Origin: an uncultured Capnocytophaga sp.
Lineage (GTDB): Bacteria > Bacteroidota > Bacteroidia > Flavobacteriales > Flavobacteriaceae
NCBI RefSeq assembly: GCF_937936315.1
Contig: NZ_CALGWU010000059.1
Location: forward strand, 1 to 64,000
Direction: 5' to 3'
DNA: 64,000 nt
Positions 49,986-57,871 of this stretch are shown piece by piece. A model generated the notes under the pieces. The model made no database searches, was not told the DNA's origin, and was given only the letters and a program-made list of their open reading frames with translations. The translations under genes were made by a program, and so were the position numbers. Each line of letters starts with the position of its first letter. The first letter of the stretch is position 1.

Positions 49986-50765
49986 TTATTGATTTTTTAA
50001 GGTTCTTAATTCTTCTACTTTACCTCTTTTCTCAACAACCACTTGTATAGCTCTCCCTTCTGCTTGTCCTACAATATATTTTATTGCTGTTTTGTATGCC
50101 TTGTTTGCAGGCTCATAATTTTGGTATAAACTGCCTTTCCTTACTCTTTCGGCTTCTGCTGCTGTAGTACTTATTTGAACTTTTGGAACAATTCCAAAAC
50201 ATCCATAAGAACCTGCTAATTTATTTCCTTCAGCACCCTTGAACCAACCTCCTATATGTATCATAACCCCTTTAGCTATGGATAAGTTTTTTCTATAGTC
50301 ATCAATATTTTCCCCATTCACAAAAGTTTGCATCCTTTTAGTATGAGGTACAGCATTTAGTTCCTCTGAATTATGTTGTCTTAGTGCAAATGCATCTACT
50401 CCTGCGCTGGGAGGGTATGCTGTAGGAACAGTAGCGTATAAGTTGACTTTCTCGTCAGCAGGTTCAAAACATCTATTAGATAATGCTATAGTACCGTCTT
50501 CTTTTACTCCTCTTGAGTACCAAGAATCTCTTGTAACATTGTATGATGCAATAATTTTTCCTTCTTTTACTACATTCATTTTATAAGTTGGGACAACTAT
50601 TGATTCATACTTTAATTCAGCAACATCTCCATAGATAAATAAACAAGTATATCCTGTTATTTCAGTGGTTATAACTAACTTTATAGGAGACGTTCCTCCT
50701 GCAGCTCTCAGGGTAGCTGTTACGGATTTGCCTGTTTCTCTAAGTGTAATTGTTATTGTTGCCAT
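49986..50765 (-). CDS. Probable T6SS effector, L,D-transpeptidase-like
   Basis: A 259-aa protein with no signal peptide. The C-terminal part has His170 (MIHIGGW) and Cys189 (SYGCFGI), 19 residues apart, matching the HG...SxGC pair of YkuD-type L,D-transpeptidases, so it likely cuts or edits peptidoglycan peptides. The N-terminal half is β-rich and contains VPTYKMNV, YNVTRD and RCFEP, motifs shared with the 232-aa protein at 37901-38599. It lies 5 bp after the PAAR-like gene, which probably delivers it, and is followed by a lipoprotein. L,D-transpeptidase-fold effectors are known in other T6SSs. Confidence 0.68.
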   Translation of the reverse strand: MATITITLRETGKSVTATLRAAGGTSPIKLVITTEITGYTCLFIYGDVAELKYESIVVPTYKMNVVKEGKIIASYNVTRDSWYSRGVKEDGTIALSNRCFEPADEKVNLYATVPTAYPPSAGVDAFALRQHNSEELNAVPHTKRMQTFVNGENIDDYRKNLSIAKGVMIHIGGWFKGAEGNKLAGSYGCFGIVPKVQISTTAAEAERVRKGSLYQNYEPANKAYKTAIKYIVGQAEGRAIQVVVEKRGKVEELRTLKNQ

Positions 50766-50770
50766 AGGAG

Positions 50771-51499
50771 TTATTTTTTAGTGTTTATAACGGTTAGCGG
50801 TATTTGTTCTTGAGTGTCATTTGTAAAGGTGTAATCTTTTAATGTGTCATTTTCTAAGATGTTGTCCTTATATTTGAAGTCAAGATCTTTATTGTTGAGG
50901 TTAAAATCCATTGTTAGTCCTAATAGATTTTTGCCTTCAATTACTAAATAAATATCTTGCTCATCTTCTCCAAGTTCTATTTTATTACCTTGTAAATCTG
51001 TGAAATAGGCTTCTGTAATATCTGGTTTGGTAAGTATATCATTTACAAACTTACTAAAATCCATAAAAGGATTGATCATATCCATTTTAATAGGGTCAGC
51101 ACTATGTAGATTGCGGTTTGTTATCTCAGAGACTTGTCCGTGGTTGATGATGCTGATGCAGTCTTTGCCACCTATGGGGCAGGTGGCTTTGCTGTCCTCT
51201 AAAAGGGGGTGCCCATTGTTTTCCTCATAGGTAACATTCTCATAAGCACCACTCCACTGAGTTACCATTGCCTGACAGGGTTTATAGCCCCCACCTGGCA
51301 GTGGTTGCATCTGACATAGTCCAAAGGTGTTTTTCTCAAAAGTAGCTCCTATATCCGCAGTTGTAGCTACCAATTTCTCTTGTGGCTCTTCCTCATTGAT
51401 GAATGCCTTGGTCTGTGTAAGTACCTTTAACTTATCGGGAGCATTGCCAAATTGACATTGGCAGGTTGCCCCTTGACATACTAAATGTTTCTGTGCCAT
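50771..51499 (-). CDS. PAAR-like DUF4280 spike-tip protein
   Basis: A 242-aa protein of the DUF4280/PAAR-like family, which caps VgrG in contractile systems. The start HLVCQGATCQCQFG holds three Cys, followed by FGLCQMQPLPGGGYKPC and SKATCPIGGKDCISIINHGQ. This Cys-rich pattern is the family hallmark. The C-terminal ~80 residues form a β domain, and residues 172-186 (LQGNKIELGEDEQDI) could be an adaptor region. The downstream effector is probably loaded here. It follows the PKD gene by 27 bp. Confidence 0.82.
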   Translation of the reverse strand: MAQKHLVCQGATCQCQFGNAPDKLKVLTQTKAFINEEEPQEKLVATTADIGATFEKNTFGLCQMQPLPGGGYKPCQAMVTQWSGAYENVTYEENNGHPLLEDSKATCPIGGKDCISIINHGQVSEITNRNLHSADPIKMDMINPFMDFSKFVNDILTKPDITEAYFTDLQGNKIELGEDEQDIYLVIEGKNLLGLTMDFNLNNKDLDFKYKDNILENDTLKDYTFTNDTQEQIPLTVINTKK

Positions 51500-51526
51500 T
51501 TTGCTGTATTTTTAGTAGTTTGATTT

Positions 51527-52591
51527 TTATTCCTTTATCCATACGCCCCATTTTTTGACTTTATAGTAGATATGGATATTCTGAATGCAGTTTTTAGTAT
51601 CTTTTTGTAGGCGCATTGTGGAGATTTTGATTTTCTTGCCTGCAATATCCCTACAAAGCTGTTCAAAGGGCACGAGTTTCTGGTCGTTTACCACCACAGG
51701 AGTACTGAAATTACCACAGAGATACTCTTTAAAATCGTCTTTTGTCTTAGATTGTGCGGCTACTTGACCCAGCAAGAGTTGGAACTGTTCTACTGAGATA
51801 TCTGGTGCTTTTTTAGGGGAAGGAATACTGTCTTTCTCCTTTTTGGGTGCAGGGGTTACAGGTAGGTGTCCAATAAAATCTACTAAAGGGTCTTTTTGAG
51901 CCTTACCCCGTGGCAACTCAAAGTCGGAATGAGGTTTTTCAAATTCGTAAGAGGATGCATCGCTTTTCTTTTTAGCAGCAATATGTTTAGGGGCAATGTA
52001 GATGGTTTTAGTGGCGATATGCTCTATATCGCCATTGACAATCAAGGAAACGGTCTTTTTGCCAGTGGTTTTAAAGCTATAAGTAACTTTTTCACCAAGG
52101 GCATCAGTACCAGCACCCTCGCCAAAGCTCCACTCAAAAGAAATGCCACCTTCTTTGCGGGCGTTAAACTTGATGGTATCCCCCTCAAAGGCTACATTGG
52201 GGGCGATGATAACAGGCAAATAGCCTGAATCGGCATCAGGGTCTGTGATAGTTACTATTTTTTGAAAACTGCAAGTGTTGTTGATGGTAAGGGTAACGAT
52301 GTATTGTCCTGCTTTGTTGTAAGAGTGAAGTGCGTTTTGGTTGTAATCTACGGCAGAGCCATCCCCAAAATCCCACTTCCAAGAAGTAGCTCCTTTGGTG
52401 TTATCGATGAACTCAATGAGATTTTTAGTGATGAAGTCGTCTGTGTGGATAATATATTTGGCTTCAGTGCAGTCTGTGCGGTGATTGAGTTGGTATATTA
52501 AGATTATGAGCCCGAGCAAAAGTATCCCGCCAAAGGTGAGAAAGACTGTAGTATCGAGTTTTGGGAAGTATTTTAGCACGCTTTTCTTCAT
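51527..52591 (-). CDS. PKD-domain membrane-anchored protein
   Basis: A 354-aa protein with one N-terminal membrane helix (FLTFGGILLLGLIILIYQL, residues ~18-36), followed by two PKD repeats: TSWKWDFGDGSAVDYNQN and SFEWSFGEGAGTDALGE, each with the WxFGxG core. The C-terminal third is charged, with a Pro-rich linker and a cytochrome-free α/β end domain (EYLCGNFSTPVVVNDQKLV). It is the first gene of the PAAR-like/effector run. It may be a periplasmic part of the T6SS membrane complex; a TssR assignment is not supported. Confidence 0.65.
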   Translation of the reverse strand: MKKSVLKYFPKLDTTVFLTFGGILLLGLIILIYQLNHRTDCTEAKYIIHTDDFITKNLIEFIDNTKGATSWKWDFGDGSAVDYNQNALHSYNKAGQYIVTLTINNTCSFQKIVTITDPDADSGYLPVIIAPNVAFEGDTIKFNARKEGGISFEWSFGEGAGTDALGEKVTYSFKTTGKKTVSLIVNGDIEHIATKTIYIAPKHIAAKKKSDASSYEFEKPHSDFELPRGKAQKDPLVDFIGHLPVTPAPKKEKDSIPSPKKAPDISVEQFQLLLGQVAAQSKTKDDFKEYLCGNFSTPVVVNDQKLVPFEQLCRDIAGKKIKISTMRLQKDTKNCIQNIHIYYKVKKWGVWIKE

Positions 52592-52792
52592 AAAACAGGA
52601 AAATTGATGAATTGCGCGGCAATATTACTAAAAATTTCGTGTATTGCAAAATAAAAAACAAGTTTTTTCAAAATATTTTTACATATATTTTATTATTTAC
52701 TGACAATCAGTGAGATACAAAACATTTTAGACGTTCTTATCTTTTTGTGTTTTACAACAAAACTACTAATGTTTTACCAATTTGATATTGAA

Positions 52793-53554
52793 GCTGTTTA
52801 AACTTTTTAGAGAAGTAAAAGTTCCCAAAAATTAGTAATTTTGTGTTTGAGAAAAAACACAAAAATTCAGGAACTTTGGGCAAAGATACAAATAAATAAA
52901 TGGATTATTTCCTTTTTAAGTGTAGGAAAAAGAGGATTTAAAAGTAATTTTGATTTAGCTTCAATATTTTTATTGATTCTCAAGAGATTAAAAACAGGGG
53001 TACAATGGAGAGAACTTCCAATTGAAAGCTATTTTGAAAAAGGTGAAATCTCTTGGTAAAATGTCTATTACTACTACTTCAATAAATGGAGTAAAGATGG
53101 TAGTTTTCAGCGAGTATGGTTGAATTTATTAAGTAAGAAGAAAAGAAAGTTAGATATGTCTTGCGTTCAATTGGATAGTAGTCATACACGTTGTCGTCAA
53201 AAAGGAGCGTCAGCAGGTTATCAAGCAAGGAAAAAAGCTGTAACCACCAATAGTATTTTTTTGTGTGATAATAAAGGGCAAATTATAGCAATGGGGAGTC
53301 CTAAAGCTGGAAATCACAATGACTTATATGAAATAGAAGAAGTACTAAAAGAAATCTTAGCTTTATTAGAAGAAGCAGGAAGTTTATTTTGATGAAGAAT
53401 TGTACAAAAATAGGTTTAAGATTGAACAAGCAAATGGTTGGCTTGACGGATATAAAGGTTTGATAATGAGATATGAGTATCTTGATGTAACTTGGATTGG
53501 AATGCTCTTATTAGGGTTTATATCCAAGTTCCTCAAAAAAGTTTAAACACGTTT
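52793..53554 (+). mobile_element. IS5-like element, copy 1 (decayed, internal deletion)
   Basis: About 760 bp, bounded by inverted repeats TGTTTAAACTTTTT (52795-52808) and its complement at 53536-53549. It is a shortened version of the copy at 56899-57793: 128 bp are deleted after 53380, removing the second catalytic Asp region. No target duplication could be seen. Same orientation as copy 2; the two bracket a 3.3-kb effector cassette. Confidence 0.8.
52841..53546 (+). pseudogene. Transposase remnant (IS5 family), copy 1
   Basis: DDE transposase of the IS5 family in pieces. It has the N-terminal HTH region (FLSVGKRGFKSN, LKTGVQWRELP), an in-frame TAA at 53057-53059, then the first catalytic region (VQLDSSHTRCRQKG) and LCDNKGQIIAMGSPKAG. 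The frame then shifts at the 128-bp deletion and ends with the C-terminal part (FKIEQANGWLDGYKG). An extra A near 52893 also shifts the N terminus relative to copy 2. It cannot encode an active enzyme. Confidence 0.85.
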
Positions 53555-53711
53555 ACCTTCTAAAAAAATACAGTTATTCATTACTCTCATATTCATATTT
53601 TTTAAAATGATATGGGTAAATTATATTTTTAGCAATCTCTATAGTTTTTTTCTCAAATTCTTCAAGTAGGACTGTAATAATCTATATTACAGATATGCCT
53701 AATTATTTTGA

Positions 53712-54213
53712 TCAATCATCTTTTACCTTGACTTTCTTTGTCTTAACTTTATCACTATGTAAAGAATCTATTAAAATGAGTGTTGTATTTTCCAGTATAT
53801 TGTATAAAAAACCTGTTTCATTATCATACCGAAAATATAATGTGTCGCGTGAACTATCATCGGTTTCAACATCTCCCATCTCAACATAATATATCAATTC
53901 TGGAGATTTGTTAGCAATTTTTACTATATTCCACTCATATGGTTTCATAACATTCCAACCATCAATGAGCATTGTATCTGTAAATACAATTTTCTGCATC
54001 TCAAAATCACCTTCAAACTGAGGATATTTTTTTAATATTTAGAGTTCCTGTTTTATCTTTCTCTAAGTAATAAAACTTTTTACCTGCAAGAGGATTATTT
54101 AGTCTCTCTACTATTGTGTCATTTATTGTATCATTGACATTGCCCTCTTTATTATTATTGTTACAAGAAAACAACAATAAACACGCTGAAATAAAATAAT
54201 AAATCTTTACCAT
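53712..54213 (-). pseudogene. Frameshifted immunity lipoprotein (orphan, related to 40926-41426)
   Basis: Two frames that together give one lipoprotein: the first part (54013-54213) has a signal peptide and lipobox (LLLFSC) and NNPLAGKKFYYLE; the second part (53712-53999 as an open frame) has KIVFTDTMLIDGWN and TTLILIDSL. The same motifs in the same order occur in the intact immunity gene at 40926-41426. The break is at a run of seven T on the plus strand (54027-54033); six would restore the frame. It may be a true mutation, slippage, or a sequencing error. Confidence 0.75.
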
Positions 54214-54229
54214 CTGAATATTTTAAAAT
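54164..54229. repeat. 66-bp direct repeat at immunity gene starts
   Basis: The same 66 bp occur at 54704-54769 (540 bp away) with one mismatch. Each copy spans the signal-peptide codons, the start codon and the last ~20 bp of the effector gene. Copy two thus brings a leftover end of the effector next to the second immunity gene, showing that this module arose by duplication or recombination at the signal-peptide segment. Confidence 0.85.
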
Positions 54230-54753
54230 ATAATATCATCAATGATGTACCTGTCTTTCTTTTTAGCAACTTTTAATTGTATGCTATCATATCTGTTATC
54301 ATAAAAGTTAAAAAGATACACATTATATCTTTTTGAATTTATCTTCTTTACCTTAATAGAGTCCAACCATTCTATGAAAATATCTTGGGCATCTACAATA
54401 AAATCCATATCTCTATCTTCAGTGGGCTCTATTTTTTTTATTAATTTATTTGATAAATATTTTTTCTTAATTCTTATCAATTCTTCTTCACAAAACTCCC
54501 TTTTATCAAGACAAGGCATTTTATCTTGCTGCCTGATATACTTGTCATAAAATTCTAAAATCATTTTTGTAGCTTCATCAGTTTCTTCTTTAGGCACTTG
54601 AATTGGTGCAATTGTATCTTTTTCTACTATGGTATCTCTTTTGATAGAGGAAATAGTATCTCTAATATCATCAGAAGATGATACTTGGGTATTGTTATTA
54701 TTGCAAGAAAACAACAATAAACACGCTGAAATAAAATAATAAATTTTTACCAT
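54223..54753 (-). CDS. Lipoprotein, probable immunity protein for amidase-type effector
   Basis: A 176-aa lipoprotein: signal peptide and lipobox (ISACLLLFSC), a Ser/Asp/Thr-rich spacer, and a C-terminal α/β domain from about residue 60 (TKMILEFYDKYIRQQDKMP), with a YNVYLFNFYDNRYDSI strand region typical of small periplasmic ligand-binding folds. It overlaps the stop of the effector gene by 7 bp (ATGGTAA), the hallmark of translational coupling in toxin/immunity pairs. Its signal peptide is nearly identical to that of the frameshifted gene beside it, while the mature parts differ. Confidence 0.68.
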   Translation of the reverse strand: MVKIYYFISACLLLFSCNNNNTQVSSSDDIRDTISSIKRDTIVEKDTIAPIQVPKEETDEATKMILEFYDKYIRQQDKMPCLDKREFCEEELIRIKKKYLSNKLIKKIEPTEDRDMDFIVDAQDIFIEWLDSIKVKKINSKRYNVYLFNFYDNRYDSIQLKVAKKKDRYIIDDIIF

Positions 54754-56795
54754 CTGAATATTTTAAAATTAATTTCTCTTTTTTCTTCTTTTCTCTTTTT
54801 ATAATCATTTTCATAAGCAGTACCAGGCCAGAAACGTCTTTGCACAAAATCTGACACCCACTTCTCTCCATTGTACATTTGGATATGCCCAGCAGGATAT
54901 TTTGGCTGACCTGGGTATGTGTCAAAAACAACAATATCCCCTTTGATAGGAGTATAATCATTAGGGTCTGTTATATTTATTTGATCAAATCCCTTTCTCA
55001 GTAAAAAAGGACCATATTTACAAGCATAATCAGGACGTCCATTTGTACTCATTCCTCCTGCTTCTATGGCTTCTCTGACATATCTTGCGCAATAACCAGT
55101 AGATTTTTCCTTAGCTGCTGCATTTAAGTGTGCTACTGCAGCATCAATATCAAAGCCAGATCTTTTAGTGGGTAGTTTAATTTTAAATATTAATCCATCT
55201 GTGGTAGGAGTTATTATTGAAGAAAAGTCAGAATAGAAGAAATCTATATAAATATCTTTATCAATTTTACTTGTAATTGTAATTTCAAAGTCAATATAAG
55301 TGGTAGTGGGATAGATTTTGTATACTAAATCACCAAAAGGTGTTGTTCTTTCTTTACTATCAACAAAGATTTTACCCGTAAGACTCTTTTCTATTTGCTG
55401 ATGATCTCTATAATCCTTTTCAGTGTTAGGCATAGTGCTTATTATGGGATAAATATAGCCATATTTACGTTCTCCAAGATGAAAAAGGGAAAAGTGTATG
55501 TACATACTATTTTTATCAATTCTTGTAATAGGTATATCAATATATCTTGCTCTACCATCTTGTTTTATATCCATAATACTCTTTGAGGAAAGTATTTGAT
55601 AGGTTTGTTTTTCTATAGCTATATGTAAAGGTTCTTTTTCTAATGAGATTTTATTAGCTGTTTCTATTTTAAGTGCAGGTAGAAAAATATCTTTTAAGAA
55701 AGGTAATTGCTTTTCTTTCTTATCATCTACCGTTACTTTTACAGCGCTTTTGCCATAGTGAACTTTAAGGGTATCGGAAGTTACTGCAAAGGTTTTGGAG
55801 TTTGCGCTCCCGCTAAAACGCTCTACTTTGATGTAGTAATCTTGTACATTATAATCAGAATCGAAGGTAGCGTGAGAGACTCCGTAACCTTTGTTAAAGA
55901 GTTCTTTGGTTACTACTATTTCTCTACAAAAGAAGTGGTTGTTGTTGAGTTTAAATTTAGGACTTTGGAAGATAAGGTCATCAGATGTACGCTTGTCTTT
56001 TTCGTAAATAGTATAGCGTAGATAATCCGTTATTTCTCCTCTGGAGTCAATGCACACACGTATAGTATCACCAATGGATATTTTCTCGATTGGGTTGCCC
56101 TGTTTATCAATAAAATAGGTTTTGGTAATCTCTCCTGTTGATTTCTTTCCGTTCTTATCAAGCCCAAAGCTGGCTTTAATGTAGTAATCTTTTTGGTTTC
56201 CTTGGTTTTTATTAGTAAGTATGCTTTTGATAGTGTCGATGGGTAGTTTTATTTTTGTAGTGGCGTAATCGGTATGGTCTACACGAGCTGAAACAGTATC
56301 TTTTACTATTTCTTTTCCGTTTTCTTCTTGGCACACGTGGAATTGTATTTCCTTACCTGTTAAGCCTTCTGTTTTAGCACGTAGATGGAGGGAATCATAA
56401 ACACTGACTTTGTTGTTAGTATCGTATTCTCCTTCAGGGAAGAAGTGTGTTGAGATGATTTTAGGGGCTTTCTCAATACGTTTATGAGGGGTAACTTCAA
56501 TAAAATCTAAAAGTGTATTTTCTTCTATTTTAGGCTTTTTGTCATTCTTATAAACTCTTACTTGAAAAGTAACGCCATCACTACTCTCTTTTTCAAAATG
56601 GCATTCAAATTTATATGATTTGCCATTTGTAGTTCTTATAGGCTTCCATTCTTTTTCTTCATCATTGTACGTAAAAACGTTCCATAGATAATATCCTTCA
56701 TTTTTCGATATAGGGTTTATCACTTTAAATTTTAGTCTTTCTCCTAAAGTATGGGAGGGAGTTCCTTTTGTTATTTTTATCTTTTCGTCGGGCAT
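54747..56795 (-). CDS. Probable T6SS effector with CHAP/NlpC-like amidase domain
   Basis: A 682-aa protein with no signal peptide. Residues 1-~330 are the Ig-like β domains shared with the effector at 41410-43344 (DSLHLRAKTEGLTGKEIQFH, KTYFIDKQGNPIEKI, VHYGKSAVKVTV). A linker domain follows. The C-terminal ~140 residues have Cys569 (STGYCARYVREA) and His637 (PAGHIQMYNGE) as in CHAP/NlpC amidases, which cleave peptidoglycan cross-links. It is thus a likely cell-wall-targeting effector. It lies alone between the two IS copies, away from any VgrG or PAAR gene, with its own -7 promoter element. Confidence 0.72.
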   Translation of the reverse strand: MPDEKIKITKGTPSHTLGERLKFKVINPISKNEGYYLWNVFTYNDEEKEWKPIRTTNGKSYKFECHFEKESSDGVTFQVRVYKNDKKPKIEENTLLDFIEVTPHKRIEKAPKIISTHFFPEGEYDTNNKVSVYDSLHLRAKTEGLTGKEIQFHVCQEENGKEIVKDTVSARVDHTDYATTKIKLPIDTIKSILTNKNQGNQKDYYIKASFGLDKNGKKSTGEITKTYFIDKQGNPIEKISIGDTIRVCIDSRGEITDYLRYTIYEKDKRTSDDLIFQSPKFKLNNNHFFCREIVVTKELFNKGYGVSHATFDSDYNVQDYYIKVERFSGSANSKTFAVTSDTLKVHYGKSAVKVTVDDKKEKQLPFLKDIFLPALKIETANKISLEKEPLHIAIEKQTYQILSSKSIMDIKQDGRARYIDIPITRIDKNSMYIHFSLFHLGERKYGYIYPIISTMPNTEKDYRDHQQIEKSLTGKIFVDSKERTTPFGDLVYKIYPTTTYIDFEITITSKIDKDIYIDFFYSDFSSIITPTTDGLIFKIKLPTKRSGFDIDAAVAHLNAAAKEKSTGYCARYVREAIEAGGMSTNGRPDYACKYGPFLLRKGFDQINITDPNDYTPIKGDIVVFDTYPGQPKYPAGHIQMYNGEKWVSDFVQRRFWPGTAYENDYKKRKEEKREINFKIFRW

Positions 56796-56823
56796 AGCTT
56801 ATTGTGGTGTTCTTAATTTTCGG

Positions 56824-56831
56824 CAAAGATA
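56824..56831 (-). promoter_or_regulatory. TAnnTTTG -7 element for the IS-bounded effector
   Basis: The minus strand reads TATCTTTG (exact match), 28 bp before the effector ATG, with ATTG (56851-56854) 19 bp upstream as a near -33 box. The effector/immunity cassette can therefore be expressed apart from the T6SS operons. Confidence 0.55.
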
Positions 56832-56898
56832 CAAAATACTATTCTATGGGCAATGGTTAATGGTTATTTTTTTGTTGGTATGGTTTTTTATTTGTAAA

Positions 56899-57793
56899 GC
56901 TGTTTAAACTTTTCCTATAATAAAGTAAAAGTTCCCAAAAATTAGTAATTTTGTGTTTGAGAAAAAACACCAAAATTCAGGAACTTTGGACAAAGATACA
57001 ATAAATAAATGGATTATTCCCTTTTTAAGTGTAGGAAAAAGAGGATTTAAAAGTAATTTTGATTTAGCTTCAATATTTTTATTGATTCTCAAGAGATTAA
57101 AAACAGGGGTACAATGGAGAGAACTTCCAATTGAAAGCTATTTTGAAAAAGGTGAAATCTCTTGGTAAAATGTCTATTACTACTACTTCAATAAATGGAG
57201 TAAAGATGGTAGTTTTCAGCGAGTATGGTTGAATCTATTAAGTAAGAAGAAAAGAAAGTTAGATATGTCTTGCGTTCAATTGGATGGTACTCATACACAT
57301 TGTCGGCAAAAAGGAGAATCTATAGGCTATCAAGCAAGAAAAAAAATCCGTAACCACAAATAGTATTTTTTTGTGTGATAATAAAGGGCAAATGATAGCA
57401 ATGAGGAGTCCTAAAGCTGGAAATCACAATGACTTATATGAAATAGAAGAAGTACTAAAAGAAATCTTAGCTTTATTAGAAGAAGCAGGAATAGAACACA
57501 AAGGACTGTTTCTCAATGCTGATGCAGGATTTGATAGCAAATCTCTTAGAGAGTTTTTAGAAAGCAAAGAAATTATAGCAAATATTAAACCTAATCCCCG
57601 AAATGGAGAGCAACCAGATGTTTATTTTGATGAAGAATTGTACAAAAATAGGTTTAAGATTGAACAAGCAAATGGTTGGCTTGACGGATATAAAGGTTTG
57701 ATAATGAGATATGAGTATCTTGATGTAACTTGGATTGGAATGCTCTTATTAGGGTTTATATCCAAGTTCCTCAAAAAAGTTTAAACACGTTTA
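56899..57793 (+). mobile_element. IS5-like element, copy 2 (decayed, near full length)
   Basis: About 895 bp with inverted repeats TGTTTAAACTTTTC (56901-56914) and AAAAAGTTTAAACA (57774-57787). It has the whole length of the element but a broken transposase. Both copies carry the same nonsense codon. No target duplication is evident. It is the inner boundary of the effector cassette toward the methylase gene. Confidence 0.82.
56953..57784 (+). pseudogene. Transposase remnant (IS5 family), copy 2
   Basis: DDE transposase interrupted by TAA at 57166-57168 and by a frameshift near 57345 (run of A before ATCCGTAACC). The catalytic pattern is otherwise visible: VQLDGTHTHCRQKGES (first Asp), LFLNADAGFDSKSLREF (second Asp) and ANGWLDGYKGLIMRYE near the expected Glu. 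The first frame begins at a GTG. It is not functional as it stands, though the ends are intact and could be moved by an active copy elsewhere. Confidence 0.85.
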
Positions 57794-57871
57794 AAAATAA
57801 AGAAAACCAGCAAAACATCAGTTCTGCTGATTTTCAAAATGGAGATATACAGGTTCTTTAAGGAATAAATA

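Noticed and set aside
51527..52591. PKD-domain protein as TssR
   Set aside because: Size and domain content do not let me identify TssR; it was left as an unnamed membrane-anchored T6SS-linked protein.
53714..53999. Second part of the split immunity gene as a separate gene starting with MQKIVFTD
   Set aside because: It lacks a signal peptide, and its sequence continues the upstream lipoprotein in comparison with the intact homologue at 40926-41426; a frameshift explains it better.
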